This document shows, piece after piece, positions 18,557-28,767 of a stretch of 64,000 nt of DNA (positions are counted from its first letter, which is position 1; every line of letters starts with the position of its first letter). A program made the translations under genes and the position numbers. The notes beneath the pieces are model-generated. The model was given only the letters and a program-made list of their open reading frames with translations, searched no databases and was not told the origin of the DNA. This stretch comes from Alphaproteobacteria bacterium (GTDB lineage: Bacteria > Pseudomonadota > Alphaproteobacteria > Micavibrionales > Micavibrionaceae): positions 434,001 through 498,000 of the forward strand of contig JANQRF010000002.1 of NCBI GenBank assembly GCA_028289285.1, read 5' to 3'.

Positions 18557-18751
18557 ATCAAATTGTTATTTGTAGATTTTAAACGAAAAAGACAATGCCT
18601 GAGGTGCATCCGGAAATCAATATGCATACACAATGCCATAGTCTGAAAATCGGTGCGGATAGATGCGCCGAGGGCCTTGAGTTTTACGTCTTTTTGTTTC
18701 ACGATGCGAAGCGGTTCCCGGGACATATCAGAGGGGGGAAGGAAATACGCC

Positions 18752-19600
18752 GTGCGGAAAATCTGTCTATTATTGTTATTATGTCTTTTTATGCTGCCGG
18801 TGGCAGGTTGCTCGACCACGGACGGCATGGTCAGGGATATTGAATCCTGGTTTAAAAGCGATAGCTCTGCGCGCACGGAGACAGAAGAAGAAATCATCAC
18901 ACCGCTTTCTTTAGATGGCACACCGATGACAGGAGAGCCTGCTCAGCCATCCGGCAATTTGGAGCGTTTACGCCGGGCTTCACTTGATTATTACGGCGGG
19001 TTGGGTGGTCGCCAGCAATATACACCGATTGATGTAGCCGGCGCTGCGGCGGCGATTGATCCGTCTGTTGAAATTTATCCGATAAACGGTGCCTTCCCGG
19101 TGGGTAGTGTTGTACCGCCCGGCGGCTATACAAATGTCCAGTCTTCCTATGAATACCAATCCATGTTCCCGGAGCTGGGGGGCGTTAGCCCGGGCCGGGC
19201 CACACGCAGCAGTGCAGGTGGCGGTGGAACAGCTTTAGCGCCTGTGCTCAGCAGTGGTGATACACCCAGCCAGGTTTTCTTTAAGCATGGTTCATCTTAT
19301 CTAGGCAGTGGCGATAAGCGCGTCCTGTCGCAAGTGGCCGAACAAGCCAAATTCTCCCCGGTGGAAGCAGTAACCGTTGATGCCTACGCATCCAAGCGCA
19401 CCTCACTGAGCGATCCGGTTGCATCAGCGCAGGTCAATCTGCGCCAGTCCATGGAGCGCGCCAATGCGGTTTCCAGCTTCCTGATCGAACAGGGCGTGCC
19501 GGGCGAAAAACTGAAAACCTCAACCTGGGGCGATACGCGCCTGTCCGGGAAAAACGAAGCCTATGACCGCCGCGTGGATATTGTGACGGGCGGGCAGTAA
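18752..19600 (+). CDS. OmpA family lipoprotein
   Basis: 282 aa. The GTG at 18752 is preferred because a purine-rich AGGGGGGAAGGAAA stretch sits before it and the product then starts with a clean lipoprotein signal (VRKICLLLLL...LPVAGC, lipidated Cys20). A longer frame to 18653 would bury this signal. Residues about 170-282 form an OmpA-like peptidoglycan-binding domain: TVDAYASKRTS, LRQSMERANAVSSFLIEQGVP, and the closing NEAYDRRVDIVTGG with the conserved Asn and Arg. The middle is Gly/Ser/Pro-rich. It probably anchors the outer membrane to peptidoglycan. It is followed by hom after 6 bases. Confidence 0.85.
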   Translation: MRKICLLLLLCLFMLPVAGCSTTDGMVRDIESWFKSDSSARTETEEEIITPLSLDGTPMTGEPAQPSGNLERLRRASLDYYGGLGGRQQYTPIDVAGAAAAIDPSVEIYPINGAFPVGSVVPPGGYTNVQSSYEYQSMFPELGGVSPGRATRSSAGGGGTALAPVLSSGDTPSQVFFKHGSSYLGSGDKRVLSQVAEQAKFSPVEAVTVDAYASKRTSLSDPVASAQVNLRQSMERANAVSSFLIEQGVPGEKLKTSTWGDTRLSGKNEAYDRRVDIVTGGQ

Positions 19601-19606
19601 CAGGGT

Positions 19607-20686
19607 ATGGCAGACCCTTTTAAGATAGCCATCGCCGGGTTGGGCACTGTCGGGGCGGGGCTTGTCGATCTTCTTCAGAAAAATGCGGACCTGATTGCAG
19701 CCCGGGCCGGGCGGCCGATTGAGATTATTGCCGTCAGCGCGCGCGATCAAAATAAAGATCGCGGCGTGGATCTATCCGGTTATGCATGGGCGCAAACACC
19801 GCAGGACCTTTTAACGCATAATCCTGATTGCCTTGTGGAACTCATCGGCGGGGAAAACGGCCCTGCGCCTGATCTTGTGAATGCCGCACTAGATCAAAAA
19901 ATACATATGGTGACTGCCAATAAAGCATTACTGGCACATCATGGTCTGGAGCTTGCCCAAAAGGCAGAGCAGGCAGGCGTCGCACTTGCTTATGAAGCTT
20001 CTGTCGCGGGTGGTATTCCCATTATTAAAGCTATGCGGGAAGGTCTGGCGGGTAATAACATCACCCGGCTTTACGGCATTCTCAACGGAACCTGTAATTA
20101 TATCCTGACTGAAATGCGGGAAACGGGCCGGGCCTATGAAGATGTTTTAAAAGAGGCGCAGGAAAAAGGATATGCGGAAGCCGATCCCTCTTTTGACGTG
20201 GACGGAATAGACGCCGCGCACAAACTCTGTTTGCTGACAGCGTTGGCTTTTGGGACAAAGCCTGGTTTTAAATCAATCGATATTCAGGGTATAAGCGGCA
20301 TTACGTCTGCAGATATTTCTGAGGCTGAAGCGCGCGGTTATAAGATCAAGCTTCTTGGTATGAGTGAGAAAAAAGAAGGGCGGGTTTTGCAATCTGTCCG
20401 GCCATGTCTTATTCCGGCGCAAAGTGCGCTAGGAAATATAGAAGGGGTAATGAATGCGGTGTATGTTGAGGCGCAGCCTTGCGGCCCGTATATGGCAACC
20501 GGTCGCGGGGCAGGCGCCGGGCCGACGGCCTCTGCAGTAGCCGCTGACATTATTGATCTTGCAAAGGGGCATAGTCAGAACATGTTCGGTTTACCTGCAG
20601 ATGATCTGGCAGATATAAAGATGGAGCCATATACTCTGGAAGGTGTAGAGTTAAAAGACAGCACTTTACCGCTGATAGAGTTTTAA
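19607..20686 (+). CDS. hom: Homoserine dehydrogenase without ACT domain
   Basis: 359 aa. It reduces aspartate semialdehyde to homoserine for threonine and methionine. Dinucleotide fold AIAGLGTVGAGLVDLL; catalytic and substrate region MVTANKALLAHH, EASVAGGIPIIKAMREGLAGN, YGILNGTCNYILTEM and GYAEADPSFDVDGIDAAHKL. Most bacterial Hom proteins of this type have about 430 residues with a C-terminal ACT domain for threonine feedback; here the protein stops soon after the NAD-domain return strand (LKDSTLPLIEF). The stop is followed by the glpX ribosome-binding site (TAAGGAGA), so this is not a recent frameshift that I can see. Confidence 0.93.
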   Translation: MADPFKIAIAGLGTVGAGLVDLLQKNADLIAARAGRPIEIIAVSARDQNKDRGVDLSGYAWAQTPQDLLTHNPDCLVELIGGENGPAPDLVNAALDQKIHMVTANKALLAHHGLELAQKAEQAGVALAYEASVAGGIPIIKAMREGLAGNNITRLYGILNGTCNYILTEMRETGRAYEDVLKEAQEKGYAEADPSFDVDGIDAAHKLCLLTALAFGTKPGFKSIDIQGISGITSADISEAEARGYKIKLLGMSEKKEGRVLQSVRPCLIPAQSALGNIEGVMNAVYVEAQPCGPYMATGRGAGAGPTASAVAADIIDLAKGHSQNMFGLPADDLADIKMEPYTLEGVELKDSTLPLIEF

Positions 20687-20696
20687 GGAGATATAG

Positions 20697-21713
20697 ATGG
20701 GACAGCCTAAAATAACGCCCGAAGATGAAGCCTTTTCCATGGATCGTAACCTTGCGCTTGAAGCTGTACGGGTAACCGAGGCGGCTGCATTGGCTGCCTC
20801 CCGTACCGTTGGGCGCGGGGACGAAAAAGCAGCCGACCGCGCTGCTGTGGATGCCATGCGTGAAGCACTGAATTCTCTGTCCATTCAGGGCCGCGTGGTC
20901 ATTGGTGAGGGCGAGCGTGATGAAGCGCCGATGCTTTATATCGGTGAAGAAGTTGGAAACAGGCAGGGGCCGAAAGTTGATATTGCCCTTGATCCGCTTG
21001 AAGGGACAACCATCACTGCCAAGGGCGGGCAAAATGCGATTGCTGTGATGGCGATGGCGGATGAAGACGGATTTTTAAATGCGCCCGATACTTACATGGA
21101 AAAAATCGCTGTTGGTCCCGGCGTACCTGAAAGCGTGCTTGATCTGGATGCACCCATTGGTGATGTGTTAGCCAAAGTTGCCAAAGCAAAATCGGCCAGC
21201 GTTGAAGATCTTCTTATTTGTGTTTTAGATCGTCCGCGTCATGAAGAGATTATCAGCGGCATTCGCGCGGCAGGCGCGCGTATTTCCCTTATTCAGGACG
21301 GGGATGTGTCTGCTGTTATCGCCACCACAGAACCTGAAAGCGGGATTGATTTGTATGTTGGTACAGGAGGTGCACCTGAGGGCGTCCTGGCGGCAGCGGC
21401 GCTGCAATGCACGGGCGGAGCGATGCTTGGCCGTTTGGTATTTCGCAATGATGATGAACGTGCGCGGGCGGATCGTTGGGGGATTACAGACTATGATAAG
21501 GTTTACGCGACTAATGATCTGGCCAAGCCGGATAATGTCATGTTTGCTGCGACGGGCGTGACCACGGGAACGATGCTGCCGGGCGTGCGTCGCTATCCGG
21601 GCGGCGCTCAAACCTATTCGATTGTCATGCGCTCAAAATCCGGCACGACCCGAAAGATTGAAGCCACGCATAATTTCCACCGGAAAACCGGCTTTGCCGC
21701 CGTGGACGAATAA
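20697..21713 (+). CDS. glpX: Class II fructose-1,6-bisphosphatase
   Basis: 338 aa. Gluconeogenic phosphatase. Metal-binding motif VVIGEGERDEAPMLYIGEEVG followed by DIALDPLEGTT, then GTGGAPEGVLAAAALQCTGG and RLVFRNDDERARA, all hallmarks of GlpX. AAGGAGA lies before the ATG. It lies between hom and recJ, a conserved alphaproteobacterial order. Confidence 0.96.
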   Translation: MGQPKITPEDEAFSMDRNLALEAVRVTEAAALAASRTVGRGDEKAADRAAVDAMREALNSLSIQGRVVIGEGERDEAPMLYIGEEVGNRQGPKVDIALDPLEGTTITAKGGQNAIAVMAMADEDGFLNAPDTYMEKIAVGPGVPESVLDLDAPIGDVLAKVAKAKSASVEDLLICVLDRPRHEEIISGIRAAGARISLIQDGDVSAVIATTEPESGIDLYVGTGGAPEGVLAAAALQCTGGAMLGRLVFRNDDERARADRWGITDYDKVYATNDLAKPDNVMFAATGVTTGTMLPGVRRYPGGAQTYSIVMRSKSGTTRKIEATHNFHRKTGFAAVDE

Positions 21714-21732
21714 TTCGTGCTATAAAGAGTAA

Positions 21733-23559
21733 ATGTCCGATTCTGCTTTGCGTATTGATAAATCCCTGTCCGGGAAAAAATGGGTCTTTCCTGATATTAA
21801 TGAAGAGGAAGCAACGCGTGTTGCGCAAAATTTCGGCCTGCCTGAATTTATCGCCCGGATGTTAATCGCGCGTGGCGTGCAGGCGGATAATCTTGAAGAA
21901 TATCTTTACCCAACCCTCAAGAAACATTTCCCCGACCCGTTTTCCATGGCGGGCATGAAAGAGTTTGCCGGTTGGGCTGCACAGGAATTAATGAATGGAA
22001 AACAGTTCGGGCTGTTCGCTGATTTTGATGTAGACGGCGCCACAAGCGCTGCAATCTTCACACGGTTTTTCCGCGCACTTGGAAAAGATATTCCGGTTTA
22101 TATTCCAGACCGACTCACGGAAGGCTATGGTCCAAATATTGGTGCATTTAAAAAACTCAAAGAGCAGGGCGTTGACATCCTGTTTATTGCTGATTGCGGA
22201 ATTAATTCTGTTGAGGTGATTAAGCAAGGCCGTGATTTGGGGCTCAACATTATTGTCTTTGATCACCATGAACCGGATGAAGAGCTCCCGCTTGCAACAC
22301 ATATTATTAATCCGAAACTTAAAGATGATCATTCCGGGCTGGAGATGTTGGCCGCCTGCGGCGTTGTCTTTATGAGCTGCGTTGCGATGAACCGGGCCTT
22401 ACGCGAAGCCGGATATTATAAAGATAAAGACGAACCGCCGATCAAAAACTGGCTCGACCTTGTTGCGCTGGGCACAGTCTGTGACATGGTCCCGCTGACC
22501 GGGGTGAACCGCCTCTTTGTCCGCGCGGGTTTGCAACAAATGGCCTTCCATCAAAATAAAGGCCTGCAGGCTTTGTGTGAGGTCTCCCAGATAGATGGTG
22601 ATCCGACCATTGCACAGATTGGCTGGTCTTTAGGTCCGCGGATTAATGCGGGATCACGCGTGCATAAATCAGATCTGGGCGCAAAGCTTCTCTCTTCAGA
22701 AGACCTTGAAGAGGCCCGGTCAATTGCCTGGACGCTTGAGCAATGTAACGAGGAGCGCAAAACCATCCAGAACCAGATGGTCAAAGATGCGATCGCCAAA
22801 GTCGAAAGCAAAATCGTCCAGCAGCGCGGCAATATGCCGCTCATTTTTGTAGCCGATGAAAACTATCATCCGGGTTTAAGTGGTTTGACTGCCGGACGGT
22901 TGAAAGACCGTTTCGGTAAGCCGGCGATTGTTGTGACCTTTGCCAAGAATGGGGATGGCACAGTTGAGGCCCGCGCGTCTGGACGCTCTATTCCGGGCTT
23001 TAGTATGGCCGATGCGTTTCTGGCCGCGCAAGCCGCAGGGCTGGTACTGAATGGCGGTGGGCATGCGATGGCCGGAGGGTTTAGCGCGCAGCCTGAAAAG
23101 CTCGAAGAGCTTGAGGTTTTCTTACAAAATTATATGGCAGAGCATGCAGACGCGTTTGAAGAAACAAAACAAACGGTAATTGATTCTATCGCGACAGTGC
23201 GCAGCGCGCAGGTGCAATTTGTCCATCTCCTTGAAACCGCGATCGGCCCGTTTGGGGTCGGGAATGAACCACCTGTTTTTGCCCTGAACGATGTGCGTAT
23301 TCAGGATGTCGATGTGCTCAAGGAAAAACATATCCGCCTGATGCTCTCTGACTGGGAAGGGGGTAGCCGGATCAAGGCAATGCTCTTTGGCGGGATCGGT
23401 ACGCCGCTTGGCGATGCGCTGATCAAACAAGGGCGTGGTGGAGCATTTCATCTCACAGGGAAATTTCAGATTAATCGCTGGAATGGCCGTGAAAGCGTTG
23501 AATTTCACATCGATGACGGTATCCACGCAATTCCCCGCGAAAGCGAGCAAGTGGCTTAA
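21733..23559 (+). CDS. recJ: Single-stranded-DNA-specific exonuclease RecJ
   Basis: 608 aa. 5'-3' exonuclease in recombination and mismatch repair. DHH phosphoesterase motifs: FADFDVDGATSAA (Asp97, 99, 101), IADCGINS and FDHHEPDEELP (Asp177, His178, His179), then the DHHA1 domain with GRLKDRFGKPAIV and LNGGGHAMAGGF. The C-terminal OB-like domain is present (FGVGNEPPVF, HIRLMLSDWEGGSRIKAMLF). It starts 19 bases after glpX. Confidence 0.96.
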   Translation: MSDSALRIDKSLSGKKWVFPDINEEEATRVAQNFGLPEFIARMLIARGVQADNLEEYLYPTLKKHFPDPFSMAGMKEFAGWAAQELMNGKQFGLFADFDVDGATSAAIFTRFFRALGKDIPVYIPDRLTEGYGPNIGAFKKLKEQGVDILFIADCGINSVEVIKQGRDLGLNIIVFDHHEPDEELPLATHIINPKLKDDHSGLEMLAACGVVFMSCVAMNRALREAGYYKDKDEPPIKNWLDLVALGTVCDMVPLTGVNRLFVRAGLQQMAFHQNKGLQALCEVSQIDGDPTIAQIGWSLGPRINAGSRVHKSDLGAKLLSSEDLEEARSIAWTLEQCNEERKTIQNQMVKDAIAKVESKIVQQRGNMPLIFVADENYHPGLSGLTAGRLKDRFGKPAIVVTFAKNGDGTVEARASGRSIPGFSMADAFLAAQAAGLVLNGGGHAMAGGFSAQPEKLEELEVFLQNYMAEHADAFEETKQTVIDSIATVRSAQVQFVHLLETAIGPFGVGNEPPVFALNDVRIQDVDVLKEKHIRLMLSDWEGGSRIKAMLFGGIGTPLGDALIKQGRGGAFHLTGKFQINRWNGRESVEFHIDDGIHAIPRESEQVA

Positions 23560-23579
23560 GGAAACTATTTCGTTTTTTA

Positions 23580-23608
23580 TTGACAACTTTTCAAATTTTC
23601 TTTTTAAT
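23580..23608 (+). promoter_or_regulatory. Promoter of the orphan gene at 23669
   Basis: TTGACA (23580-23585), 17-base AT-rich spacer, TTTAAT (23603-23608). A short repeat of TGCAT (CGTGCAT...ATGCATC, 23635-23653) lies in the leader just before the ribosome-binding site GGGAGA. Confidence 0.6.
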
Positions 23609-23668
23609 TATATCAATAAATAAAAATATAAACGTGCATAAAAAATATGCATCAACAGGGAGAAAAGT

Positions 23669-24628
23669 ATGTCTAGGAAGACCCTCATCGCTGGTCGCGA
23701 TGGCGCGCGCAAAATTATCCAGGATCGTGTTGAAAATGCTTACAATGCAAGGCCTTTAGCTACTGTTGCATTTGCAGTTGCTGCAGGGGCTGTGGTTATT
23801 AGTCCAATTCTGGCACCCATGAGTTTTGGAGGAGGGTACGCATATTCACAATGGCACAATTCTGATGAATTTCGTATCCAACGAGAAAAAATGTGGGCGT
23901 CTGAACGTGCAGAGCGCCAAGCAGTTTTCCAAGAAGAGCTGAAAGCTGCAGAGACAACCGAGGCTATTGATAATGCAAAAGCTGAGGCTCAAACGGAGAT
24001 TGACAAAGTGAAAGCCGAGCTTGATGCGGCAATTGCAAAAGCAAGAGAAGAGGCAGATGCTGTTTTGGCATCTATCGAAGAGGAAAAAGATCAAGCTATT
24101 GCAGAACATGGCTATGATCCCGTTGAAGAGCATAAGCAAGGCTTAATAGATGACATGTTCGCACGCACGTCTTTAGAGGACGCAATCTGTCTTCCTTGGA
24201 AAACTGAATTTAATGCGGAGTACGATGAGGATGGAAGTCTTTTGTCTCTGAAAAAAGAATATGTAACCTCATTGAGTAGTGGTTTAGATACATCAGAAAA
24301 TCAGAATCATGTTTTAGCCTGTAAAGAGCAATTCTCTCAGGAAGATTTTTTAAACGCACGCGGTTTGCCCCAGCTTGTTTCTCAAAAACACTACGAACAA
24401 ATTAGAGATATGATGTCTATGTGCGGTGGTGTTAGTCATTTTAAAATCAAGGTAAATGAACTCTCCAGCGGCAAGTTTAGCACATCTTTTGAAACAGCTT
24501 CAGGCGCAGGAACAATGAATTCACATGATGATTATATCGACTATTATAATTGTATGTATGGTTCTTTGGAAAACCCGCTCATAAAAATAGCTTCGAGTGA
24601 TGTGCCTAAGCCGCCTTCTGTTCAGTAG
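23669..24628 (+). CDS. Orphan membrane protein with coiled coil, 319 aa
   Basis: Not recognised. Good ribosome-binding site (GGGAGAAAAG). One or two membrane segments at residues about 30-58 ([30 protein letters not shown]), then a charged coiled coil at about 70-155 ([20 protein letters not shown] through [16 protein letters not shown]), then a C-terminal domain with several cysteines (Cys in DAICLPW, VLACKEQ, MSMCGG, YNCMYG). It is more AT-rich than recJ or uvrA. The last 23 bases overlap the convergent uvrA end. It has its own promoter and is inserted between recJ and uvrA. Confidence 0.75.
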   Translation: MSRKTLIAGRDGARKIIQDRVENAYNARPLATVAFAVAAGAVVISPILAPMSFGGGYAYSQWHNSDEFRIQREKMWASERAERQAVFQEELKAAETTEAIDNAKAEAQTEIDKVKAELDAAIAKAREEADAVLASIEEEKDQAIAEHGYDPVEEHKQGLIDDMFARTSLEDAICLPWKTEFNAEYDEDGSLLSLKKEYVTSLSSGLDTSENQNHVLACKEQFSQEDFLNARGLPQLVSQKHYEQIRDMMSMCGGVSHFKIKVNELSSGKFSTSFETASGAGTMNSHDDYIDYYNCMYGSLENPLIKIASSDVPKPPSVQ

Positions 24629-27458
24629 ATTTCTCCAAAACGGGTTTCAGGTACTGGCCCGTAAAACTGCCTTTCGTATCTGCAATTTTTTCAGGCGTGC
24701 CGGTAGCGATGATCTTTCCACCTTTATGTCCGCCTTCAGGGCCGATATCGATAATATGATCGGCGGTCTTAATAACCTCGAGGTTATGCTCGATAACAAT
24801 CACCGTATTGCCCTGATCGACAAGTTTATGGAGCACCTCCATCAATTTGCGGACATCTTCAAAATGAAGCCCTGTCGTCGGCTCATCCAAAATATAAAGT
24901 GTTTTACCGGTTGACCGTTTGGAGAGTTCCTTGGACAGCTTTACCCGCTGTGCTTCTCCGCCTGAGAGTGTTGTCGCAGGCTGCCCGACTTTGATATAGG
25001 TCAGGCCGACATCTTTGAGTGTTTCCATTTTATCGCGGATCGATGGCACGGCTTTGAAAAACTCCGCCGCATCTTCAATCGTCATATCGAGGATGTCTGC
25101 AATCGATTTGCCTTTATAGGTGATCTCCAGCGTTTCGCGGTTATAGCGCTTGCCCTGACAGGATTCACAGGTCACATACACATCGGGTAAGAAATGCATT
25201 TCGATTTTAATTAGCCCGTCTCCCTGGCAGGCTTCACAGCGTCCGCCTTTGACGTTGAACGAAAACCGGCCCGGCCCGTATCCGCGTGCCTTGGATTCCG
25301 GTAATCCTGCAAACCATTCGCGGATCGGCGTAAACGCGCCCGTATAGGTCGCCGGGTTGGAGCGCGGCGTGCGGCCAATCGGCGACTGGTCGATATCAAT
25401 CACCTTATCCAGAAACTCCAGACCTTTGATTTCCTTATAGGGCAGGGGTTGTTCCCGGCTTTTCATGAGTTTGCTGGAGACGGCTTTATAAAGCGTATCA
25501 AGCGTGAACGTTGATTTGCCTGAGCCGGAGACACCTGTAATGCAGGTAAAGGTGCCGAGCGGAATATCGGCTGAGACATTTTGAAGATTATTCCCTGTTG
25601 CACCTTTTAAAGAAAGCTTTTGCCCTTTCTTACCTGCGCGCCTTTTGGCAGGGGTTGGGACTTCCATTGCTCCGATCAGATATTTCGCTGTGATCGAGTC
25701 TTTTGATTTCATCACCTGTTTGGGGGTGCCCTGCGCGACCACATCACCGCCATGGACACCGGCGCCAACACCCATATCGATTAGGTGATCTGCAGCCCGG
25801 ATCGCATCTTCATCATGTTCAACAACAAGAACTGTGTTCCCAAGATCACGCAAACGCTGCAGCGTCTCCAGCAGGCGGTTATTATCCCGCTGATGTAGAC
25901 CAATGGATGGCTCATCCAGGACATACAAAACACCTGTCAGGCCGGATCCGATCTGTGAGGCAAGGCGAATACGCTGTGACTCGCCGCCCGACAAAGTTGC
26001 AGATGAGCGCGACAAGGTAAGATAATCCAGCCCGACATTCATCAAAAAGGTCAGGCGCTCATTGATCTCTTTTAAAATTTTATCCGCGATTTCTTTTTGC
26101 TGCTTGGTCAGTTTTTTCGGGACTTTTGAAAACCAGTCCTGTGCCTCTTCAATGCTGAGATCTGAAATTTCTGAAATATGTTTGCCACCGATTTTGACCG
26201 CGAGCGCTTCGGGTTTTAACCGTGCACCGTCACAGGCGTCGCACGGTTTGCTCGATTGGTAACGCGATAAATCATCACGGACATTATTGCTGTCCGTCTC
26301 CAAAAGGCGGCGCTCTAAATTCGGGATCACCCCTTCAAACGGTTTTTTGGAATTCCACGAACTGTCATTTTTGCTTTTGTAAGTAATAGGAACAATCTCA
26401 TCGCCGGACCCATAAAGGATAATATCGCGCTGCTTGTCGGTCAGTTTTTCCCAGGGCGTTGTGGCTTTAAATTTGAAATGTTTAGCCACGGCCTCTAATG
26501 CCTGCATATAAAAAGGTGCAAAGTTTTTCGACCAGGGTTCGACCGCGCCTTCCGCCAGGGACTTTGTCCGGTCCGGCACGACCAGTGCGCGGTCGATATA
26601 CATTTTCTGCCCAAGTCCATCACAATGCGGGCAGGCCCCGTGCGGGGAGTTAAAAGAAAAGAGCCGCGGTTCAATCTCAGGGATTGTAAAGCCGGAGACA
26701 GGGCAGGCGAATTTTTCACTAAAAATCGTTTGCGTGCCGTCGCTTGCATCTTCAGCAATGCACAACCCATCTGCCAGTTTCAGCGCCGTTTCAACGGAAT
26801 CGGCCAGACGGCCTTTAATATCGTCCCGCACGACCAGGCGGTCCACGACGACTTCAATATCATGTTTAAGTTTTTTATTAAGCGCAGGAACGTCAGCAAT
26901 ATCATAGAGCTCGCCATCGACTTTGACACGCTGAAAGCCTTTAGCCATCAGCTCTTTAAATTCTTTTTTATATTCACCTTTGCGCCCGCGCACGATAGGT
27001 GCGAGCAAGTAAAGCTTTGTGCCGTCCCCCATCTTCATGATCTGATCGACGATCTGGCTGACCGTCTGGCTTTCAATCGGTTTGCCCGTGGCAGGTGAAT
27101 AGGGCACGCCGACCCGTGCCCACAAAAGCCGCATATAATCATGAATCTCCGTCACTGTGCCGACGGTCGAACGCGGATTTTTAGACGTTGTTTTTTGCTC
27201 AATGGAAATGGCAGGCGACAGCCCTTCAATCGAATCCACATCGGGCTTTTGCATCATTTCCAGGAACTGGCGCGCATAGGCGGACAGGCTTTCGACGTAG
27301 CGGCGCTGCCCTTCGGCATAGATCGTGTCAAAGGCAAGCGAGGACTTGCCCGAGCCTGACAGGCCGGTAATCACGATCAGCTTGTCGCGCGGCAGGTCGA
27401 CATTGATATCCTTCAGATTATGTTCCCGCGCCCCGCGAATAGAGATTTCTTTGAGCAT
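24606..27458 (-). CDS. uvrA: Excinuclease ABC subunit A
   Basis: 950 aa. Damage-recognition ATPase of nucleotide excision repair. Two ABC modules: Walker [20 protein letters not shown] and [16 protein letters not shown]; signatures [14 protein letters not shown] and [15 protein letters not shown]. Zinc fingers are complete: CPVSGF...CPHC, and CEACQGDG...CESCQGK. Start at 27458 behind AGGGG. The promoter region holds an alphaproteobacterial LexA box at 27561-27575, and a palindromic repeat lies in the leader. Confidence 0.98.
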   Translation of the reverse strand: MLKEISIRGAREHNLKDINVDLPRDKLIVITGLSGSGKSSLAFDTIYAEGQRRYVESLSAYARQFLEMMQKPDVDSIEGLSPAISIEQKTTSKNPRSTVGTVTEIHDYMRLLWARVGVPYSPATGKPIESQTVSQIVDQIMKMGDGTKLYLLAPIVRGRKGEYKKEFKELMAKGFQRVKVDGELYDIADVPALNKKLKHDIEVVVDRLVVRDDIKGRLADSVETALKLADGLCIAEDASDGTQTIFSEKFACPVSGFTIPEIEPRLFSFNSPHGACPHCDGLGQKMYIDRALVVPDRTKSLAEGAVEPWSKNFAPFYMQALEAVAKHFKFKATTPWEKLTDKQRDIILYGSGDEIVPITYKSKNDSSWNSKKPFEGVIPNLERRLLETDSNNVRDDLSRYQSSKPCDACDGARLKPEALAVKIGGKHISEISDLSIEEAQDWFSKVPKKLTKQQKEIADKILKEINERLTFLMNVGLDYLTLSRSSATLSGGESQRIRLASQIGSGLTGVLYVLDEPSIGLHQRDNNRLLETLQRLRDLGNTVLVVEHDEDAIRAADHLIDMGVGAGVHGGDVVAQGTPKQVMKSKDSITAKYLIGAMEVPTPAKRRAGKKGQKLSLKGATGNNLQNVSADIPLGTFTCITGVSGSGKSTFTLDTLYKAVSSKLMKSREQPLPYKEIKGLEFLDKVIDIDQSPIGRTPRSNPATYTGAFTPIREWFAGLPESKARGYGPGRFSFNVKGGRCEACQGDGLIKIEMHFLPDVYVTCESCQGKRYNRETLEITYKGKSIADILDMTIEDAAEFFKAVPSIRDKMETLKDVGLTYIKVGQPATTLSGGEAQRVKLSKELSKRSTGKTLYILDEPTTGLHFEDVRKLMEVLHKLVDQGNTVIVIEHNLEVIKTADHIIDIGPEGGHKGGKIIATGTPEKIADTKGSFTGQYLKPVLEKSTEQKAA

Positions 27459-27470
27459 TTATCCCCTAAC

Positions 27471-27546
27471 TGTCATCCTGAGGGCTTTAGCCCGAAGGAT
27501 CTCCTTCTTTTTTTGCGTAAGATCCTTCGTTTCGCTCAGGATGGCA
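27471..27546. repeat. Palindromic element in the uvrA leader
   Basis: TGTCATCCTGAG (27471-27482) is mirrored by CTCAGGATGGCA (27535-27546), with inner arms GAAGGATCT and AGATCCTTC. It has the TGTCATCC...GGATGACA design seen also at 28768 and 53601. It ends 13 bases before the uvrA start and would form a long hairpin in the uvrA mRNA. Confidence 0.85.
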
Positions 27547-27560
27547 TTGCATGCCATTTT

Positions 27561-27575
27561 GTTCTATATTTGTTC
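27561..27575. promoter_or_regulatory. LexA (SOS) box of uvrA
   Basis: GTTC (27561-27564), 7 bases, GTTC (27572-27575): the exact GTTC-N7-GTTC alphaproteobacterial LexA operator. It lies about 105 bases before the uvrA start codon. Read on the minus strand it overlaps a possible -10 (TATAGA). Confidence 0.8.
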
Positions 27576-27643
27576 TTTCATGATTTTTTTGATATGTAAC
27601 AATTTAGAACATAGTTGCAAAAAGAAAAGCAACATAGAAAGCG

Positions 27644-27672
27644 TTGACATAACTTAAGTTCACGGATACTTA
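27644..27672 (+). promoter_or_regulatory. Promoter of the orphan gene at 27707
   Basis: TTGACA (27644-27649), 17 bases, TACTTA (27667-27672), 35 bases before the chosen ATG. Confidence 0.55.
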
Positions 27673-27706
27673 ATACATTCTTTCAATTTTAGATATGAGG
27701 TTTCGA

Positions 27707-28168
27707 ATGTCGCTTGCAAAATGCGTATCAAATAGAAGAAGGACAACTATGGCTGTCGGAGGGGGCGCGGCCTTCCTTTTAGCTGTAGGTACATATTATT
27801 ACGCTGTTAAACCTCTTATTGATGATCATACAGAACGTCAGCATCTTATAGATGAGCGAAGAAAATATATAGAGATGGTAGGTAACTATGAAGTTGGCGC
27901 GATTCAAGATCATTATGCGGATAAAGGTGATCTGAGAAATCTTCTGGGAGACAGTTTTAAATTTACGGCAAGTGATGGCAAAGAGAGAGTAGTTAGATTA
28001 ACAGGAATCTTTTGTGGTGGTGATATTATAAATTCTCCGGACTCTCGCAGGGCTTATACTTTATCTCATGGCATGTCATATTTGAAATATCAAGTTGGCC
28101 TTGCCGAAGATGATAGATATGTCGTTTCACATACGACATTAGAAAGACACTGCGAAGGCCCGTTATAA
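27707..28168 (+). CDS. Orphan membrane-anchored protein, 153 aa
   Basis: Not recognised. The ATG at 27707 is chosen because GAGG (27697-27700) lies 6 bases upstream; an ATG at 27695 overlaps that signal. N-terminal anchor at residues about 14-33 (MAVGGGAAFLLAVGTYYYAV), then a soluble domain of about 110 residues with FKFTASDGKERVVRLTGIFCGGD, SYLKYQVGLAEDDRYVVSHT and a terminal Cys (LERHCEGPL). Two cysteines could pair if the domain is periplasmic. It is AT-rich and lies between uvrA and ssb, normally direct neighbours. Confidence 0.7.
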   Translation: MSLAKCVSNRRRTTMAVGGGAAFLLAVGTYYYAVKPLIDDHTERQHLIDERRKYIEMVGNYEVGAIQDHYADKGDLRNLLGDSFKFTASDGKERVVRLTGIFCGGDIINSPDSRRAYTLSHGMSYLKYQVGLAEDDRYVVSHTTLERHCEGPL

Positions 28169-28182
28169 ATGAAGGCTATTGC

Positions 28183-28212
28183 TTGACGGATACTCCTTTT
28201 AATCTGTAGTCT
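28183..28212 (+). promoter_or_regulatory. Putative promoter of ssb
   Basis: TTGACG (28183-28188), 18 bases, TAGTCT (28207-28212), 29 bases before the ssb ATG. No second LexA box is visible here. Confidence 0.45.
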
Positions 28213-28241
28213 GAAAACTCACCAATAGTAAGGAAAAGATT

Positions 28242-28730
28242 ATGGCTGGAAGTTTGAACAAAGTGACGTTAATCGGGAATCTGGGCGCGGACCCGGATGT
28301 ACGCACCATGAATAATGGCGGGGAGGTGTGTAACCTCTCGGTGGCGACAACAGACACATGGAAAGATAAAAACTCGGGCGAGCGGCGCGAGAAGACAGAA
28401 TGGCACCGCGTGGTGATTTTCTCGCCTGGTCTTGTGAATGTCTGCAAGAATTACCTGCAGAAAGGATCCAAAGTCTATCTGGAGGGGCAGCTTGAAACCC
28501 GCTCCTGGGAACAGGACGGGCAGAAAAAATACACAACCGAAGTTGTTCTGAAAAACTTTAATAGTTCTCTGATCATGCTGGATTCCCGCGGTGGCGGACA
28601 GCAGGGCGGTTATAGTTCCGGTGAGCAGGATAATTACCAGTCCGGTGGATCGCAAGGTTTTGCGGCCCCGAACCAGAGCAATGCCCAGCGTGCGCCGATC
28701 GACGAACTTGAAGACGAGATACCGTTTTAG
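28242..28730 (+). CDS. ssb: Single-stranded DNA-binding protein
   Basis: 162 aa. OB-fold: MAGSLNKVTLIGNLGADPDVR, ERREKTEWHRVVIFSPGLVNVC, LEGQLETRSWEQDGQKKYTTEV. A Gly/Gln/Ser-rich disordered linker follows, and the acidic tip DELEDEIPF recruits repair and replication partners. AAGGAAAAG precedes the ATG. Confidence 0.97.
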   Translation: MAGSLNKVTLIGNLGADPDVRTMNNGGEVCNLSVATTDTWKDKNSGERREKTEWHRVVIFSPGLVNVCKNYLQKGSKVYLEGQLETRSWEQDGQKKYTTEVVLKNFNSSLIMLDSRGGGQQGGYSSGEQDNYQSGGSQGFAAPNQSNAQRAPIDELEDEIPF

Positions 28731-28767
28731 GCATAATAGATATATGCGCTTGACTCAAAACCACTCC

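Noticed and set aside
18553..18921. Minus-strand open frame of 122 aa over the start of the OmpA-type lipoprotein
   Set aside because: It is the antisense shadow of a clear lipoprotein gene and has no recognisable protein pattern.
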